Below are positions 19,788 through 29,543 of a stretch of 64,000 nucleotides of DNA, piece after piece; within the stretch, counting starts at the first letter, position 1; each line of letters opens with the position of its first letter. The translations under genes were made by a program, and so were the position numbers. The stretch lies in contig CAWGKQ010000008.1 in assembly GCA_963823245.1 (NCBI GenBank), positions 124,001 through 188,000 of the forward strand, given 5' to 3'. The notes under the pieces are model-generated. The model was given only the letters and a program-made list of their open reading frames with translations, did no database searches and was not told the DNA's origin. The DNA is from JAWVFM01 sp963823245. GTDB lineage: Bacteria; Actinomycetota; Thermoleophilia; Solirubrobacterales; 70-9.

Positions 19788-20337
19788 GGTAGCGGCTTCC
19801 CGCGGCGCAAAAGCGCCACGGCAGCTCGGTCGCGCGGCTGATCCCGATCCTCGGTCCGGTCGCAACCTCCACGGCCTCCCACCCTTCCTTTCTGGACCCC
19901 AGCTCGAAGGGGGCGTTCAGGAGCGACGCGCCGTTCGCTGCGAGGCCCACGCCAATCGCCTGCGTGAGCTTTCCCGGCCCGGAGCAGAGCTCGCTCGCGC
20001 GCTCGCGCCCGCGCCGGGCACGCATCGCGTCGAGCCCGCAGCGGGGCTCGAGGGCGCGAATCAGGACCGCGGCGGCATTCCCCTCCGGCTCGGCGACCGC
20101 GTTCAGCAGGCTGTGCACGCCGTACGAGAAGTAGACGTAGGCGACTCCGGGCGGGCCGAAGAGGACCTCGTTGCGCGGAGTCCGCCCGCCGAAGGCGTGG
20201 CAGGCTGGGTCGTCCGCCTCGTAGCTCTCCGTCTCGACGATCACGCCGCCCACGCCGTCGTGCAGGAGAGTGCAGCCGATCAGGTCTCGGGCCACGTCGT
20301 GGACCGAGCGATCGAAGAAGGCTGCGTCGAGGCTCAC
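19756..20337 (-). CDS. mpg: 3-methyladenine DNA glycosylase (AAG/Mpg family)
   Basis: This base-excision repair enzyme removes alkylated purines. It has about 193 residues, normal for bacterial members. Features include DLIGCTLLHDG, IVETESYE (catalytic Glu region, near residue 35), DPACHAFGGRTPRN, YVYFSYGVH and GPGKLTQAIGV. Translation should start at GTG 20337, which overlaps the argH stop as GTGA. Because argH carries a frame break, the raw sequence lets argH read straight into this gene and gives a false fusion. The two are separate, translationally coupled genes. Its 3' end overlaps the convergent penicillin-binding protein gene. Confidence 0.9.
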   Translation of the reverse strand: MSLDAAFFDRSVHDVARDLIGCTLLHDGVGGVIVETESYEADDPACHAFGGRTPRNEVLFGPPGVAYVYFSYGVHSLLNAVAEPEGNAAAVLIRALEPRCGLDAMRARRGRERASELCSGPGKLTQAIGVGLAANGASLLNAPFELGSRKEGWEAVEVATGPRIGISRATELPWRFCAAGSRYLSRPLPRRPR

Positions 20338-21711
20338 TCCGCCGAGCGCACGTCGGCGAGCGCCTGCCGGGCGAGCTCGAGCTGGCGGCCAACCGCAGCC
20401 GATGCGGTCCCCCCCTCGGAGCTCTTCGATTCGATCCACCGCCGCTCCGCCAGGATCTCGTAGTAGGAGTCGTCGAGAAGCTCGGAGTGCTCGCGCAGCT
20501 CCTCCGGGCCGATCTCCGAGAGCCGGCGGCCGGCTCTCCGTCGCGCCGCGGACCAACCCGCCAACCACCCCGTGGGCCTCGCGGAACGGCATCCCCTTGC
20601 GGACGAGCAGGTCGGCGACGTCGGTCGCCGCGAGCATCTCGTCGTCCGCCGCGGCGGCGAGGCGCTCGCGGTTGAACTCGAGCCCGGCAAGCATCTGCTC
20701 GGCGGCCTGGAGCGAGAGCTCCAGCGTGTCGACCGCGTCGAAGAGCGCCTCCTTGTCCTCCTGGAGGTCCTTCGAGTAGGCGAGCGGAAGCGCGTGGAGC
20801 ACGCCGAGCAGCGTCGCGAGATCGCCCGCCACGCGCGGGGCCTTGGCCCGCAGGAGCTCGGCCGCGTCGGGGTTCTTCTTCTGCGGCATGATGCTCGAGC
20901 CCGAGGAGAAGTCGTCAGCGGGCTCGCAGAAGCCGAACTCCTGGGTGGACCAGAGGACGATTTCGGCGCCGAGCCGCGAGAGATGGGTGGCGCAGATCGC
21001 CGCCGCCGCCAGGTAGTCGAGGGCGGCATCGCGGCTGGCGACGGCGTCGATCGAGTTCGGCGCCGGGCGGTCGAAGCCGAGCTCCTGCGCGGCGGCGCCC
21101 CGGTCGAGATCCCAGTCGACGCCGGCGAGAGCCCCGGAGCCGAGCGGCATCTCGCCCGCCGCGCGCCGCGCCGCCGCGAAGCGGTCGGCGTCGCGGCGCA
21201 GCATCCAGAAGTACGCGAGCAGATGGTGTCCGAGATAGACGGCCTGCGCGCGCTGGAGGTGCGTGTACCCCGGCATCGGCCAGTCCGAGTGCCGTTCAGC
21301 GAGGTCCAGCAGGCGCTCGAGAAGGGCCGCGATCAGCTCGCGCGCGCGCGCGCAATGGTCGCGCGCGTACAGCGCCACGTCGGTGGCGACCTGGTCGTTT
21401 CGCGAGCGGGCGGTGTGGAGCTTGCCGCCGAGAGGCCCGAGGAGCTCGGTGAGCCGCCGCTCGATCGCCATGTGGATGTCCTCGTCCGCCTCGTCCGCCT
21501 CGAACTTGCCGGACTCGAGCTCAGCCGCCACCTGGTCGAGGCCGCGCTCGAGGTCGGCCAGCTCGCCGTCATCGAGCACGCCGGCCTCGCGCAGCCGTGC
21601 GGCATGCACCCGCGAGGCGCGGACGTCCTGCGGCCACAGGCGGATGTCGAACGAGATCGACGAGTTGAGCCGCGCGAAGAGCGAATGCTGCGGGTCTGGG
21701 AGCCGCGTCAT
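20334..21711 (-). CDS. argH: Argininosuccinate lyase, frame broken near the 3' end
   Basis: This is the last step of arginine synthesis: argininosuccinate to arginine plus fumarate. The frame from ATG 21711 has all family motifs: the HTARSRNDQVATD region near residue 95, PGYTHLQRAQ near 148, and the signature SSGSSIMPQKKNPD near 270. At about 20525, inside a palindrome at 20519-20537, the frame changes. The normal C-terminus (GRRLSEIGPEELREHS to ALADVRSAE) is in the +1 frame and ends at 20334. Removing one C gives a continuous protein of about 458 residues, normal for ArgH. No other arg genes are nearby. It is followed by mpg with a GTGA overlap. Confidence 0.9.
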
Positions 21712-21748
21712 GGTCGCGCCAGGATAGGCCTGAGCCGCCGCCCCATCC

Positions 21749-22918
21749 TCAGGTCCAATCGCCGCGCAGCGCCTCGGTCAGCGCTTCGGCGACCCGATCG
21801 ACGTCACCTTCCTCCATCCCGCCGAAGAAGGGCAGCGCGAGCGAGCGCGCCGCGACCGCCTCGGCGACGGGAAACTCGCCACCCTCGAAGCCGAACCGCT
21901 CGCGATAGAACGGCATCAGGTGGATGCACGGCAGGTACGCCTTCGAGGCGACGCCCCGCTGCTCGAGATCGCCGATCACGGCGTCGCGATCGGCGCCCGC
22001 GGGCAGCTGCACGACGTAGACGAACCAGCTGCGTCGCTCGGCGCCGCGGTCCTCGCACGGGAGCAGGAGACCGTCCGGGTCCGCGCCGTCCGCGCCCGCC
22101 GGAGCCCCGCCGAGGTCGGCGAGGCGCGCGCGATAGGCCGCCGCGACGCGCGCGCGGGACTCCAGCAGCTCCTCTGCCCGCTCCAGCTGCCCGACACCGA
22201 TTGCGGCCGCAACGTCGCTCATCCGGTAGTTGAACCCGAGCCTGTCATGGTCGAGCCAGCCCATGTCCGGAGCGCGCCCCTGGTTGCGCTCGCTGCGAAG
22301 GGCCTCTGCCTCGGCGGCATCCGCCGGCACGATCACGCCCCCCTCCCCGGTCGTGATCTGCTTGTTGGCGTAGAAGCCGAAGCAGGCGAGGTTTCCGCTC
22401 GCGCCGACCGTGCGGCCCGCGCCGTCGACCGCGCCAAGCGCCTCGCACGCGTCCTCGAGGATGCCGAGGCCGCGCGACTCGGCGACGGCTTCGAGCCGGG
22501 CCAGCGGCGCCGGATAGCCGAATAGATGCACGGGCAGGAACCCCGCTGCCCTCTCCCCCACCGCCGCCTCAGCCGCGTCCGGATCGAGGTTGAGCGTCAG
22601 CGGGTCGATGTCGCAGAAGACGGGCAATGCGCGCTCGTAGAGCAGGCAGTTGGCCGAGGCGACGAAGCTCAGGGGTGACGTGACGACCTCGTCGCCCTCG
22701 CCCCAGCCCAGGCGTCGCACGCCAAGGTGAAGCGCCGCGGTGCCCGAGGAGGTTGCGACGGCGTCCTCCGTGCCCAGGAGGTTGGCGAACTCGGTCTCGA
22801 ACCGCCCCAGGACCGGGCCCAACGAGAGCCGGCCCGAGCGCAGCACCTCCAGCACGAGCTCCTCCTCGCGCGCCCCTACATCGGGCCTGGCGAGGGGAAT
22901 CTCGGGCGAGTCGGGCAC
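21749..22918 (-). CDS. DegT/DnrJ/EryC1/StrS-family PLP aminotransferase
   Basis: This is a sugar-type aminotransferase of 389 residues, fold type I, using pyridoxal phosphate. TSSGTAALHLG near residue 57 binds the phosphate, DACEALGA near 155 holds the ring-binding Asp, and FYANKQITTGEGG near 180 carries the catalytic lysine. RMSDVAAAIGVGQLER and a C-terminal YLPCIHLMPFYRERFG are also typical. Such enzymes make amino sugars for nucleotide-sugar or cell-surface glycan pathways. No partner sugar genes flank it; instead it follows cimA after two bases (TAA, then GTG 22918), so it shares the cimA transcript. The substrate is unknown. Confidence 0.88.
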   Translation of the reverse strand: MPDSPEIPLARPDVGAREEELVLEVLRSGRLSLGPVLGRFETEFANLLGTEDAVATSSGTAALHLGVRRLGWGEGDEVVTSPLSFVASANCLLYERALPVFCDIDPLTLNLDPDAAEAAVGERAAGFLPVHLFGYPAPLARLEAVAESRGLGILEDACEALGAVDGAGRTVGASGNLACFGFYANKQITTGEGGVIVPADAAEAEALRSERNQGRAPDMGWLDHDRLGFNYRMSDVAAAIGVGQLERAEELLESRARVAAAYRARLADLGGAPAGADGADPDGLLLPCEDRGAERRSWFVYVVQLPAGADRDAVIGDLEQRGVASKAYLPCIHLMPFYRERFGFEGGEFPVAEAVAARSLALPFFGGMEEGDVDRVAEALTEALRGDWT

Positions 22919-22920
22919 CT

Positions 22921-24597
22921 TTACCCGGTCCCGCTCGGAGACCCGCCGGCCCCGGACGCGAGAGCAGAATCAGAAGCCCGCGGCGTAGCCGCGGGCAAGG
23001 TATTCGAGGCGGAAGCGGAGGAGCCGGCGGAGTGGTTGTTCTTCGGTTGAAAAGCGTACTCGAGCGACTCCACCAGGGCCTCCCAGGAGGCCTCGATGAT
23101 GTTCTCGGAAACGCCGATCGTGCCCCATGTCTCGGTCCCATCCGAGGAGTCGAGGAGCACTCGGGTCACCGAACCCGTTCCGTGGTGCTCGTCGAGGATC
23201 CGGACCTTGTAGTTCACGAGCTCGATGTCGGCTAGGTGCGGATGCAGCTCGGTGATTGCATCGCGCAGAGCGCGGTCCAAGGCGTTCACGGGCCCGTTCC
23301 CCTCCGCGGTCCGCACGAAGCGGCGGTCGCCGATCCAGATCTTGATCGTCGCCTCCGTCTCGACCCCGCCGTCGGCGTGCTTCTCGGTGATCACCCGAAA
23401 GCTCTCGAGGCGGAAAAGCGACTCGTACGCCCCGGTCTCGCGACGCAGGAGCAGCTCGAACGAGGCATCGGCTGCCTCGTAGTGGTAGCCGCGGTGCTCA
23501 CGCTCCTTCACGGCCTCGACCGCGCTGCGAGCCCCGGTAGCGTCGAGCTCGATCCCGGCGCGCTCGGCGAGGCTCTCGACCGATCCCTTCCCGGACAGCT
23601 CGGAGATGAGGACCTCGCGGCTGTTGCCGACGAGATCGGGGTCGACATGCTCGAACGTGCGCGCGTCGGCCTGCACGCCGGCCACGTGCATGCCGCCCTT
23701 GTGGGCGAACGCGTTACGGCCGACGTAGGGCCGGTCGGGATCGGGCTGCTGATTGGTCAGCTCGTCGAGAAAGTGCGCCGTCTCGGTGAGAAGCTGCAGG
23801 CGGTCGGAGGGAACGCACTCGTAGCCCATCTTGAGCTGGAGGGCGGGGAGGATGGAGACCAGGTTGGCGTTGCCGCACCGCTCGCCGTAACCGTTCATCG
23901 TCCCCTGTACGAGGCGCGCTCCCGCCTCGACCGCCGCGAGGGAATTGGCGACCGCGCACTCCGCGTCGTTGTGGGTGTGGATCCCCACCTCGACCTCGCC
24001 TCCGAGCTCCGCGACCACGGCGGCCGTCGCCGTCGCGACCTGAGGCGGCAGGCTCGAGCCGTTGGTGTCGCAGATGGTCACGTTCTCGGCTCCCGCCCCA
24101 GCGGCCGCGCGAAGGCATTCGAGCGCGTAGGCCGGATCGTCGCGCCAGCCGTCGAAGAAGTGCTCGGCGTCGTAGATCACGCGCTTTCCCGCCGCGCGGC
24201 AGAACGCCACCGAGTCGCGGATCATCGCGACGTTCTCTTCGCGGGAGACCCTGGTCACCTTCTCGAGGTGCAACGCCCAGGTCTTCCCGACGAGGGTGCA
24301 GACGGGAGCGAAGGTTCCGACGAGGCTCTGGAGCGCCTCGTCGTCGGCGGAGGCGACGTCGCGCCGCCGCGTCATCCCGAACGCGCAGACGTCGGCGCCC
24401 TTGAGCTCGAGGTCGGCCAGCAGCTCGAACAGCTCGGCCTCCTTCGGGTTCGAGCTCGGGAAGCCCGCCTCGACGAAACCGATTCCGAGCCGGTCGAGCG
24501 CCGTGACGACGCGCGCCTTCTCGGCGGCGGACAGCGACATCCCCTGTCCCTGCATTCCGTCGCGCAAGGTCGTGTCGTAGAGCTTTACGTCGGTCAA
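22921..24597 (-). CDS. cimA: Citramalate synthase
   Basis: Citramalate synthase condenses pyruvate with acetyl-CoA to (R)-citramalate, the entry to a threonine-independent isoleucine route. The 558-residue protein has an HMGL-like TIM barrel: YDTTLRDGMQGQGMSLS near residue 7, AGFPSSNPKEAE near 45, EVGIHTHNDAECAVANS near 205 and NAFAHKGGMHVAGV near 290. A LeuA-type regulatory domain follows at the C-terminus (from about 400). The DGMQGQGMSLS/HKGGMH pattern separates CimA from LeuA, which is encoded elsewhere in this window. The start is TTG 24597 with AAAGG six bases upstream. The last 35 residues are low-complexity and probably disordered. Leucine or isoleucine feedback is typical of the family. 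Confidence 0.92.
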   Translation of the reverse strand: MTDVKLYDTTLRDGMQGQGMSLSAAEKARVVTALDRLGIGFVEAGFPSSNPKEAELFELLADLELKGADVCAFGMTRRRDVASADDEALQSLVGTFAPVCTLVGKTWALHLEKVTRVSREENVAMIRDSVAFCRAAGKRVIYDAEHFFDGWRDDPAYALECLRAAAGAGAENVTICDTNGSSLPPQVATATAAVVAELGGEVEVGIHTHNDAECAVANSLAAVEAGARLVQGTMNGYGERCGNANLVSILPALQLKMGYECVPSDRLQLLTETAHFLDELTNQQPDPDRPYVGRNAFAHKGGMHVAGVQADARTFEHVDPDLVGNSREVLISELSGKGSVESLAERAGIELDATGARSAVEAVKEREHRGYHYEAADASFELLLRRETGAYESLFRLESFRVITEKHADGGVETEATIKIWIGDRRFVRTAEGNGPVNALDRALRDAITELHPHLADIELVNYKVRILDEHHGTGSVTRVLLDSSDGTETWGTIGVSENIIEASWEALVESLEYAFQPKNNHSAGSSASASNTLPAATPRASDSALASGAGGSPSGTG

Positions 24598-24719
24598 ATG
24601 ATGCCTTTCCGGTTCGAGAGTCGAGCGAGCTGTGCGCGGCGTCGGCGCCGCGCGGCCACGGGGCGGTTACGCCGCCGCGGCGCGTCTAATTCGCTCGATG
24701 GTCCCGAACTTCCGAGGCA

Positions 24720-25652
24720 TCAACCGGTGACCTTACTCGGTTGTTCGACGAGGTCCAGCCACTCGGCGTACTCAGGGGCGCGCCCGTGCAGCGCGTCCTC
24801 GAACTTGGACTGGATCTGGCGCGTGACCTCGCCCGGCTCGCCGAGCGGGTGGTCGTCGACCTCGCGAATGGGCACCAGCTCCGCGGCTGTGCCGACGAGG
24901 AACGCCTCCTCGGCGAGGTAGAGCTCCGAGCGCGCGATGTCTCGCTCGACCACCTTGTAGCCCAGGTCCTCGGCGATCTGGATCACCGACTTCCGCGAGA
25001 TCCCGTCGAGGATGGAGGCTGTGTGGCCGGGGGTCGCGACCTCACCCTCGCGGATGATGAAGATGTTCTCGCCGGAGCCCTCGCAGACGGTCCCGTTGTC
25101 TTCCAGCAGGATGGCCTCGTCGTAGCCGGCGTTGGCCGCCTCGGTCTTGGCGAGGATGGAGTTCAGGTACTGGCCGGAGGCCTTGGCGTGCGGGATGAGG
25201 CCGTTCGGCGAGATCCGCCGCCAGGAAGACACCTTCGCGCGGATTCCGTGCTGCTTGGCCTCGTCCCCCAGGTAGGCGCCCCAGGGCCATACGGCGACCA
25301 TGACCTCGACCGGGGCGCTCTTCGCGTAGAGACCCATCTCGCCGTAGCCTCGGAATGCGAGCGGGCGGATATAGCAGCTGCGAAGCCCGTTCTTCCGGAT
25401 CAGCTCGTGCGTCGCATCGCGGATCTCGGCCGCGGTGTACGGCAGCGGCAGGTAGTAGAGCTCGCCCGACTTCTCCAGCCGAGCGAGGTGCTCGCGATGG
25501 CGGAAGATCGCGGGCCCGCGATCGGTCTCGTAGCACCGGATTCCCTCGAAGATCCCGGTCCCGTAGTGCAGGCCGTGGCTCAGCACGTGGACCTTCGCGT
25601 CGTCCCAGCGGACGAGCTCGCCGTTCATCCAGATCCACTCGGTCTTCTCCAT
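24720..25652 (-). CDS. ilvE: Branched-chain amino-acid aminotransferase
   Basis: This enzyme performs the final transamination to leucine, isoleucine and valine (fold type IV PLP enzyme), 310 residues. It begins MEKTEWIWMNGELVRWDDAKVH, the usual short bacterial form; longer upstream starts would overlap leuB and add atypical Arg/Pro residues. HGLHYGTGIFEGIRCY near residue 26 is characteristic. ASGQYLNSILAKTEAANAGYDEAILL near 150 carries the lysine, and NGTVCEGSGENIFI follows. It lies 34 bases after leuB and 122 bases before cimA, all on the minus strand. The gap to cimA contains no gene and no clear terminator. Confidence 0.95.
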   Translation of the reverse strand: MEKTEWIWMNGELVRWDDAKVHVLSHGLHYGTGIFEGIRCYETDRGPAIFRHREHLARLEKSGELYYLPLPYTAAEIRDATHELIRKNGLRSCYIRPLAFRGYGEMGLYAKSAPVEVMVAVWPWGAYLGDEAKQHGIRAKVSSWRRISPNGLIPHAKASGQYLNSILAKTEAANAGYDEAILLEDNGTVCEGSGENIFIIREGEVATPGHTASILDGISRKSVIQIAEDLGYKVVERDIARSELYLAEEAFLVGTAAELVPIREVDDHPLGEPGEVTRQIQSKFEDALHGRAPEYAEWLDLVEQPSKVTG

Positions 25653-25686
25653 GGCGCGCAAGTATGGCGGACGGGGCCTGCCGCGT

Positions 25687-26753
25687 CTACAGGGCCGCGA
25701 CCACGGCATCGGTCATCTCCTCGGTGCCCACCGGCTCCTCGCCCTTCCCCGCGAGATCCGCGGTGCGCAGGCCGTTCTCCAGCGCCGACTCGACAGCCGC
25801 CTCGATCCGGTCGGCGTCGGCCGGGCGATCGAGGCAATGGCGGAGCATCATCGCCACCGACAGGAACGTGGCCAGCGGGTTCGCGATGCCCTTCCCCGCG
25901 ATGTCCGGTGCCGAGCCGTGGACGGGCTCGAACATGCCTGGGCCGTCGCCGCCGAGGCTGGCCGACGGCAGCATGCCGAGCGAGCCCGTGAGCATCGCCG
26001 CCTCGTCGCTGAGGATGTCGCCGAACATGTTCTCGGTCAGGATCACGTCGAAGCGGCTCGGGTCCGCGACGAGCTGCATCGCGGCGTTGTCGACGAGGAC
26101 GTGGTCGAGCTCGACGTCGGGGTAGTCGGCGGCGACGCCGTTCACGACCTCGCGCCACAGACGCGAGGTTTCGAGCACGTTCGCCTTGTCGACCGACGTG
26201 ACCCGCGGCGGCGAGCCGCCACGGCGCCTCGCGGACTCGAAGCCCACCCGCGCGATGCGCTCGATCTCCTCGACCGTGTAGACGCAGGCGTCGTGTGCCC
26301 GATCGCCCTCCCTCCCCTTGTCGCCGAAGTAGATGCCGCCGGTGAGCTCGCGGACCACGAGCAGGTCGGTGCCGGCGATCACCTCACCGCCGCAGCGGGC
26401 TCGCGTCGATCAGGGCCGCGAACGGGCGTGCCGGACGGAGGTTGGCGAACAAGCCGAGGCCCTTGCGCAAGCCCAGGAGCCCCTGCTCCGGGCGCGGCGC
26501 CTCGGGGTCGGTGGTGTCCCATTTCGGCCCGCCGACGGCGCCGAGGAGAACCGCGTCGGCCTCGCGGCAGGCGTCGAGGACCTCGTCGGTGAGGGCCGTG
26601 CCGTGAGCGTCGATCGATCGCGCCGCCCACGACGCTCTCGGCCACCTCGAAGTCGCCGATGGCCTCGAGCAGACGCACCGAAGCGGCCACGACCTCGGGC
26701 CCGATGCCGTCACCCGGCAGGGTCGCGATCCGCGGCTTGCCGTCCGTCGTCAT
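25687..26753 (-). CDS. leuB: 3-isopropylmalate dehydrogenase, two frame breaks
   Basis: LeuB oxidatively decarboxylates 3-isopropylmalate (leucine) and, with CimA, methylmalate (isoleucine). ATG 26753 opens RIATLPGDGIGPEVV. Near 26611-26620 the frame shifts so that IDAHGTALTDEVLDACREAD and AVLLGAVGGPKWD continue. Near 26387-26394 it shifts again to GEVIAGTDLLVVRELTGGIYFG and then runs to the stop at 25687. Each break is repaired by deleting one base (within GATCGATCG, and within CGGCGG), giving about 355 residues, normal for LeuB. VDKANVLETSRLWREV, ENMFGDILSDEAAM and FEPVHGSAPDIAGKGIANP are intact. Two independent breaks in an essential amino-acid gene point to sequence error. Confidence 0.88.
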
Positions 26754-26756
26754 CGT

Positions 26757-29522
26757 CTACCGGCCGGGATGCCCCGGAAGCGGCCGCAGCGGATGCGCGC
26801 GGAAGGCACGGCGCAGCTCGCGAAGCTTGGCGCCGTCGAGCTGGTTGGCCAGGTCCGCCTTGTCGGCCTCGCGGCTGTCGGTCGACGATGCGTTGGGCCC
26901 CGCCGGGGGCGGCACCGATCGCGGGCCGTGTCGATAGCGCCAGAGGATCGCGTCGAGCCGGCGCTGCGGTACCTGGTCGAGGAACTCGAGGTTGAGCCCA
27001 GCTGACGCGCGCCGGTTGGCCGCGGTGTTCGGGTTTCTGGCCGTCATGTTGACCTTGGGCACGATGGCGCTGTATGGCGCCGCGTTCGAGGGTTTCTTGG
27101 TGAACGCTGCATACAGCGGCACCGCGAGCGCTTCGGCCAGGTACTTGGGCCGAAGTCCCAGCACCAGCTCCACGGTTCGAAGGAGCGAGAGCTGGTCGTA
27201 GCGCGTGTGGACCACCGCGCCCTTGCGCGTGTACGGGCTGATGGCGAGCGCCGGGATCCTGTGCGCGTCGACGTGGTCGGCGCCGTCCTGTGAGTCGTCC
27301 TCCTGGACGACGATCATCGAGCTCTTCCAGATCGGCGAGTGCGAGATCTCGTCGACGAACTGCCCGAGGGCCCAGTCGTTGTTCGCGATGTCCGCGGTCG
27401 GCGTCCGCTTGCCCGGGCTTACGCCCTGGGTGTGGTCGAGCGGGAGGACGATGTAGTTGAACGCCGGCACGCTGTTCGTCGCGAGCTCGGCCTGGAACCG
27501 GGTCTTGAAGCAGTCGTAACGCGAGTGCGCAAGCGGGCTCGCGCCGGGTGGAAGCGACGAGTCGAACACGGGGATCGCGGTGCCGAGGCTCTCGAAGATC
27601 GCGATGTCGCCGTCATAGCATCCCCCGTTGAGCTGCACGTCGGAGTTCGCGAGGACCTGAGCATTCATCGCGGTCTCCTCGGCGGTCCGGTCCTTGTCGG
27701 GGAACGGTGAGAGGCCCGCCAGCGCCTCCCCGTAGTTGAAGAACGGGATCTTGGCGTCGATGAGCCGCTCGAAGACGTAGCCCTTCGGCGGCGCGCTCAC
27801 CTCGTAGGCGCCGAAGTCGTACGGCCTGCCGCGCCCCGCGTAGTTCTGGTGCCAGCTTCGGATCACGTAGTCGGACACCGCGCCGGCGGCCGTCCAGTAG
27901 TGGCCGTCGATGGAGGCCTCGGAGTTGGCGTAGACGTGGTCGAGGAGCGGGAAGCGCTTGACGAGCGCGTGAAGGTTCGGCGTCACCTTCTTGCCGAAGA
28001 GGGTCAGGTGCTTGTCGCCGTCACCGCGCGGATCGTCGCCCAGCACCTGGTCGTAGGTGCGGTTCTCGCGCACGATGTAGAAGACGTGCTTGATGGGCCC
28101 GCCGGCCCGGAGCGGTGTGCCCCGCGGCGGCCTCCGGCTGTTGGTGGGAACGATCTCGCGGTCGGCCTTCGGGGTCAGCCGGCGAAGCTTCGGAACGCTG
28201 GGGAACCGCAGAATCCCCGACTCGCCCTGGACGATCGAGGGCAGGTACTGGAAGCTGTTGATGTTGTTGTCGGAGTCGTTCGGCGAGTTCGGGTTGGGGC
28301 CGTGCGGGTTGGGGCCGACGCCCAGCCCCTTCGCCGTCACCCACGCCATGAGCCCGCCTCTCGCGACCTGCGCCGCGACGGGGTAGGCGGCCGTCGGGAC
28401 CCGCCCGACGAGCTGCCAAGCGCGCGGCCGGCGCTTGCCGCTTCCGCACGTCTTCCCGTCCTTGCCGGGAAGGGCGAAGACGGCGATCGCGTCCTCGCCC
28501 GAATCCGCCGACAGGAGCCAGCAGCCGTCGGGGGTGACGCTGACGCGAACCGGCGCCGACCCGTTGCCCTGCGGACGGGCCACCGACAGCGTGCGCTCGG
28601 CCTTGCCGGTGCCGGTGTCGATCACCGCGATCTGGTCGTCAGCGGTGATCGCCACGTAGGCGCGCGGGAGCTTCGGGTCCATCGCCATTCCCTCCGGATG
28701 GGAGAGATGTGGACCGGCCTGGATGTCGCCGGTCTTGGTGGCGTTCGCCAGGTCGATCACCGAAACGGTGCCGTTCGTCTCGTTGGAGACGAACCCGTGG
28801 CCCGCACGGTCAATCGTGGCGCCATAGGGGTAATGGCCCGTGTCGACGTAGCGCACCGACTTCGTCTTGGTGTCGATCACAGCAGCCGCATCGGCGAGAT
28901 TGAGCGCCGCGAGGAGCGTCTTGCCGTCGGGCGAGATCGCCAGCTCCTGCGGATAGGACTCGACCGCGGTCGCGTTGGGCGGGAATTCCTGGTAGGGCGG
29001 CGCATCAGGCGGCGGCGGCACTCCGATCAGCCCCGAGTACCTCGCCCTGCCGCTCTGCTTCGAGTAGGAGAGCACCTGGATGACGTCGCCCTGCTGGCCC
29101 GGCACCCTCGCGGGAGGCTTCTCATCCGTGTGCGGCGAGGCTCGAAGCCCCGACACGTAGGCGACCTGGCGGGTGGGGTCCATGACGATCCCGCCCGAGA
29201 GCCCGGGCATGACGAGCTTCTGGACGACCTTGCCGCGCTTGGGACCGCTCATCGCCACGATCCGGATGTCGTTGACGCCGCGGCCTGCCGACAGCGTCCA
29301 CAGATAGCGCCCGTCCGGCGTCAGCGCCGCGCCGTAGGGATGGTTGCCGAGCTTCGTGAGCTTTCCCGCGGGCACAACCCTGCGGCCGTTCGGCTGGATC
29401 CGGTTCTTCGGGCCGATGCGACCAGACGTCGCGCTCTGGGTCGCCGCCAGGGCCGCGGCGCCCGCACCGAGGACGGCGACCACGACCACGAGCCGAGCAA
29501 TCCTTGAGGCCGTCCCGCGCAC
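26757..29522 (-). CDS. Secreted beta-propeller / phosphoesterase-family protein
   Basis: This large exported protein of 921 residues has a signal peptide (residues 1-27, two Arg then a hydrophobic core ending AALAA). Residues 50-400 contain repeated YVTN-type blades (NHPYGAALTPDGRYLW, ESYPQELAISPDGKTLL, NETNGTVSVIDLAN, SVTPDGCWLLSADSG), a seven-bladed propeller in outline. From about 475 a phosphoesterase domain (phospholipase C / acid phosphatase superfamily) begins HVFYIVRENRTYDQVLGD and continues to SSMIVVQEDDSQDGADHVDAHR near 780. It likely hydrolyses phosphate esters outside the cell; the substrate is unknown. It sits between the methyltransferase and leuB genes, three bases before leuB, an odd insertion in a leucine operon. 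The GTG start has no clear ribosome site. Confidence 0.85.
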   Translation of the reverse strand: MRGTASRIARLVVVVAVLGAGAAALAATQSATSGRIGPKNRIQPNGRRVVPAGKLTKLGNHPYGAALTPDGRYLWTLSAGRGVNDIRIVAMSGPKRGKVVQKLVMPGLSGGIVMDPTRQVAYVSGLRASPHTDEKPPARVPGQQGDVIQVLSYSKQSGRARYSGLIGVPPPPDAPPYQEFPPNATAVESYPQELAISPDGKTLLAALNLADAAAVIDTKTKSVRYVDTGHYPYGATIDRAGHGFVSNETNGTVSVIDLANATKTGDIQAGPHLSHPEGMAMDPKLPRAYVAITADDQIAVIDTGTGKAERTLSVARPQGNGSAPVRVSVTPDGCWLLSADSGEDAIAVFALPGKDGKTCGSGKRRPRAWQLVGRVPTAAYPVAAQVARGGLMAWVTAKGLGVGPNPHGPNPNSPNDSDNNINSFQYLPSIVQGESGILRFPSVPKLRRLTPKADREIVPTNSRRPPRGTPLRAGGPIKHVFYIVRENRTYDQVLGDDPRGDGDKHLTLFGKKVTPNLHALVKRFPLLDHVYANSEASIDGHYWTAAGAVSDYVIRSWHQNYAGRGRPYDFGAYEVSAPPKGYVFERLIDAKIPFFNYGEALAGLSPFPDKDRTAEETAMNAQVLANSDVQLNGGCYDGDIAIFESLGTAIPVFDSSLPPGASPLAHSRYDCFKTRFQAELATNSVPAFNYIVLPLDHTQGVSPGKRTPTADIANNDWALGQFVDEISHSPIWKSSMIVVQEDDSQDGADHVDAHRIPALAISPYTRKGAVVHTRYDQLSLLRTVELVLGLRPKYLAEALAVPLYAAFTKKPSNAAPYSAIVPKVNMTARNPNTAANRRASAGLNLEFLDQVPQRRLDAILWRYRHGPRSVPPPAGPNASSTDSREADKADLANQLDGAKLRELRRAFRAHPLRPLPGHPGR

Positions 29523-29543
29523 CGCGTCGAGGATATTGACGCC

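Noticed and set aside
19756..21711. A single 651-residue argininosuccinate lyase / DNA glycosylase fusion
   Set aside because: The middle about 65 residues are Arg/Ala-rich nonsense, while the true ArgH C-terminus lies in the +1 frame and a GTGA junction precedes mpg.
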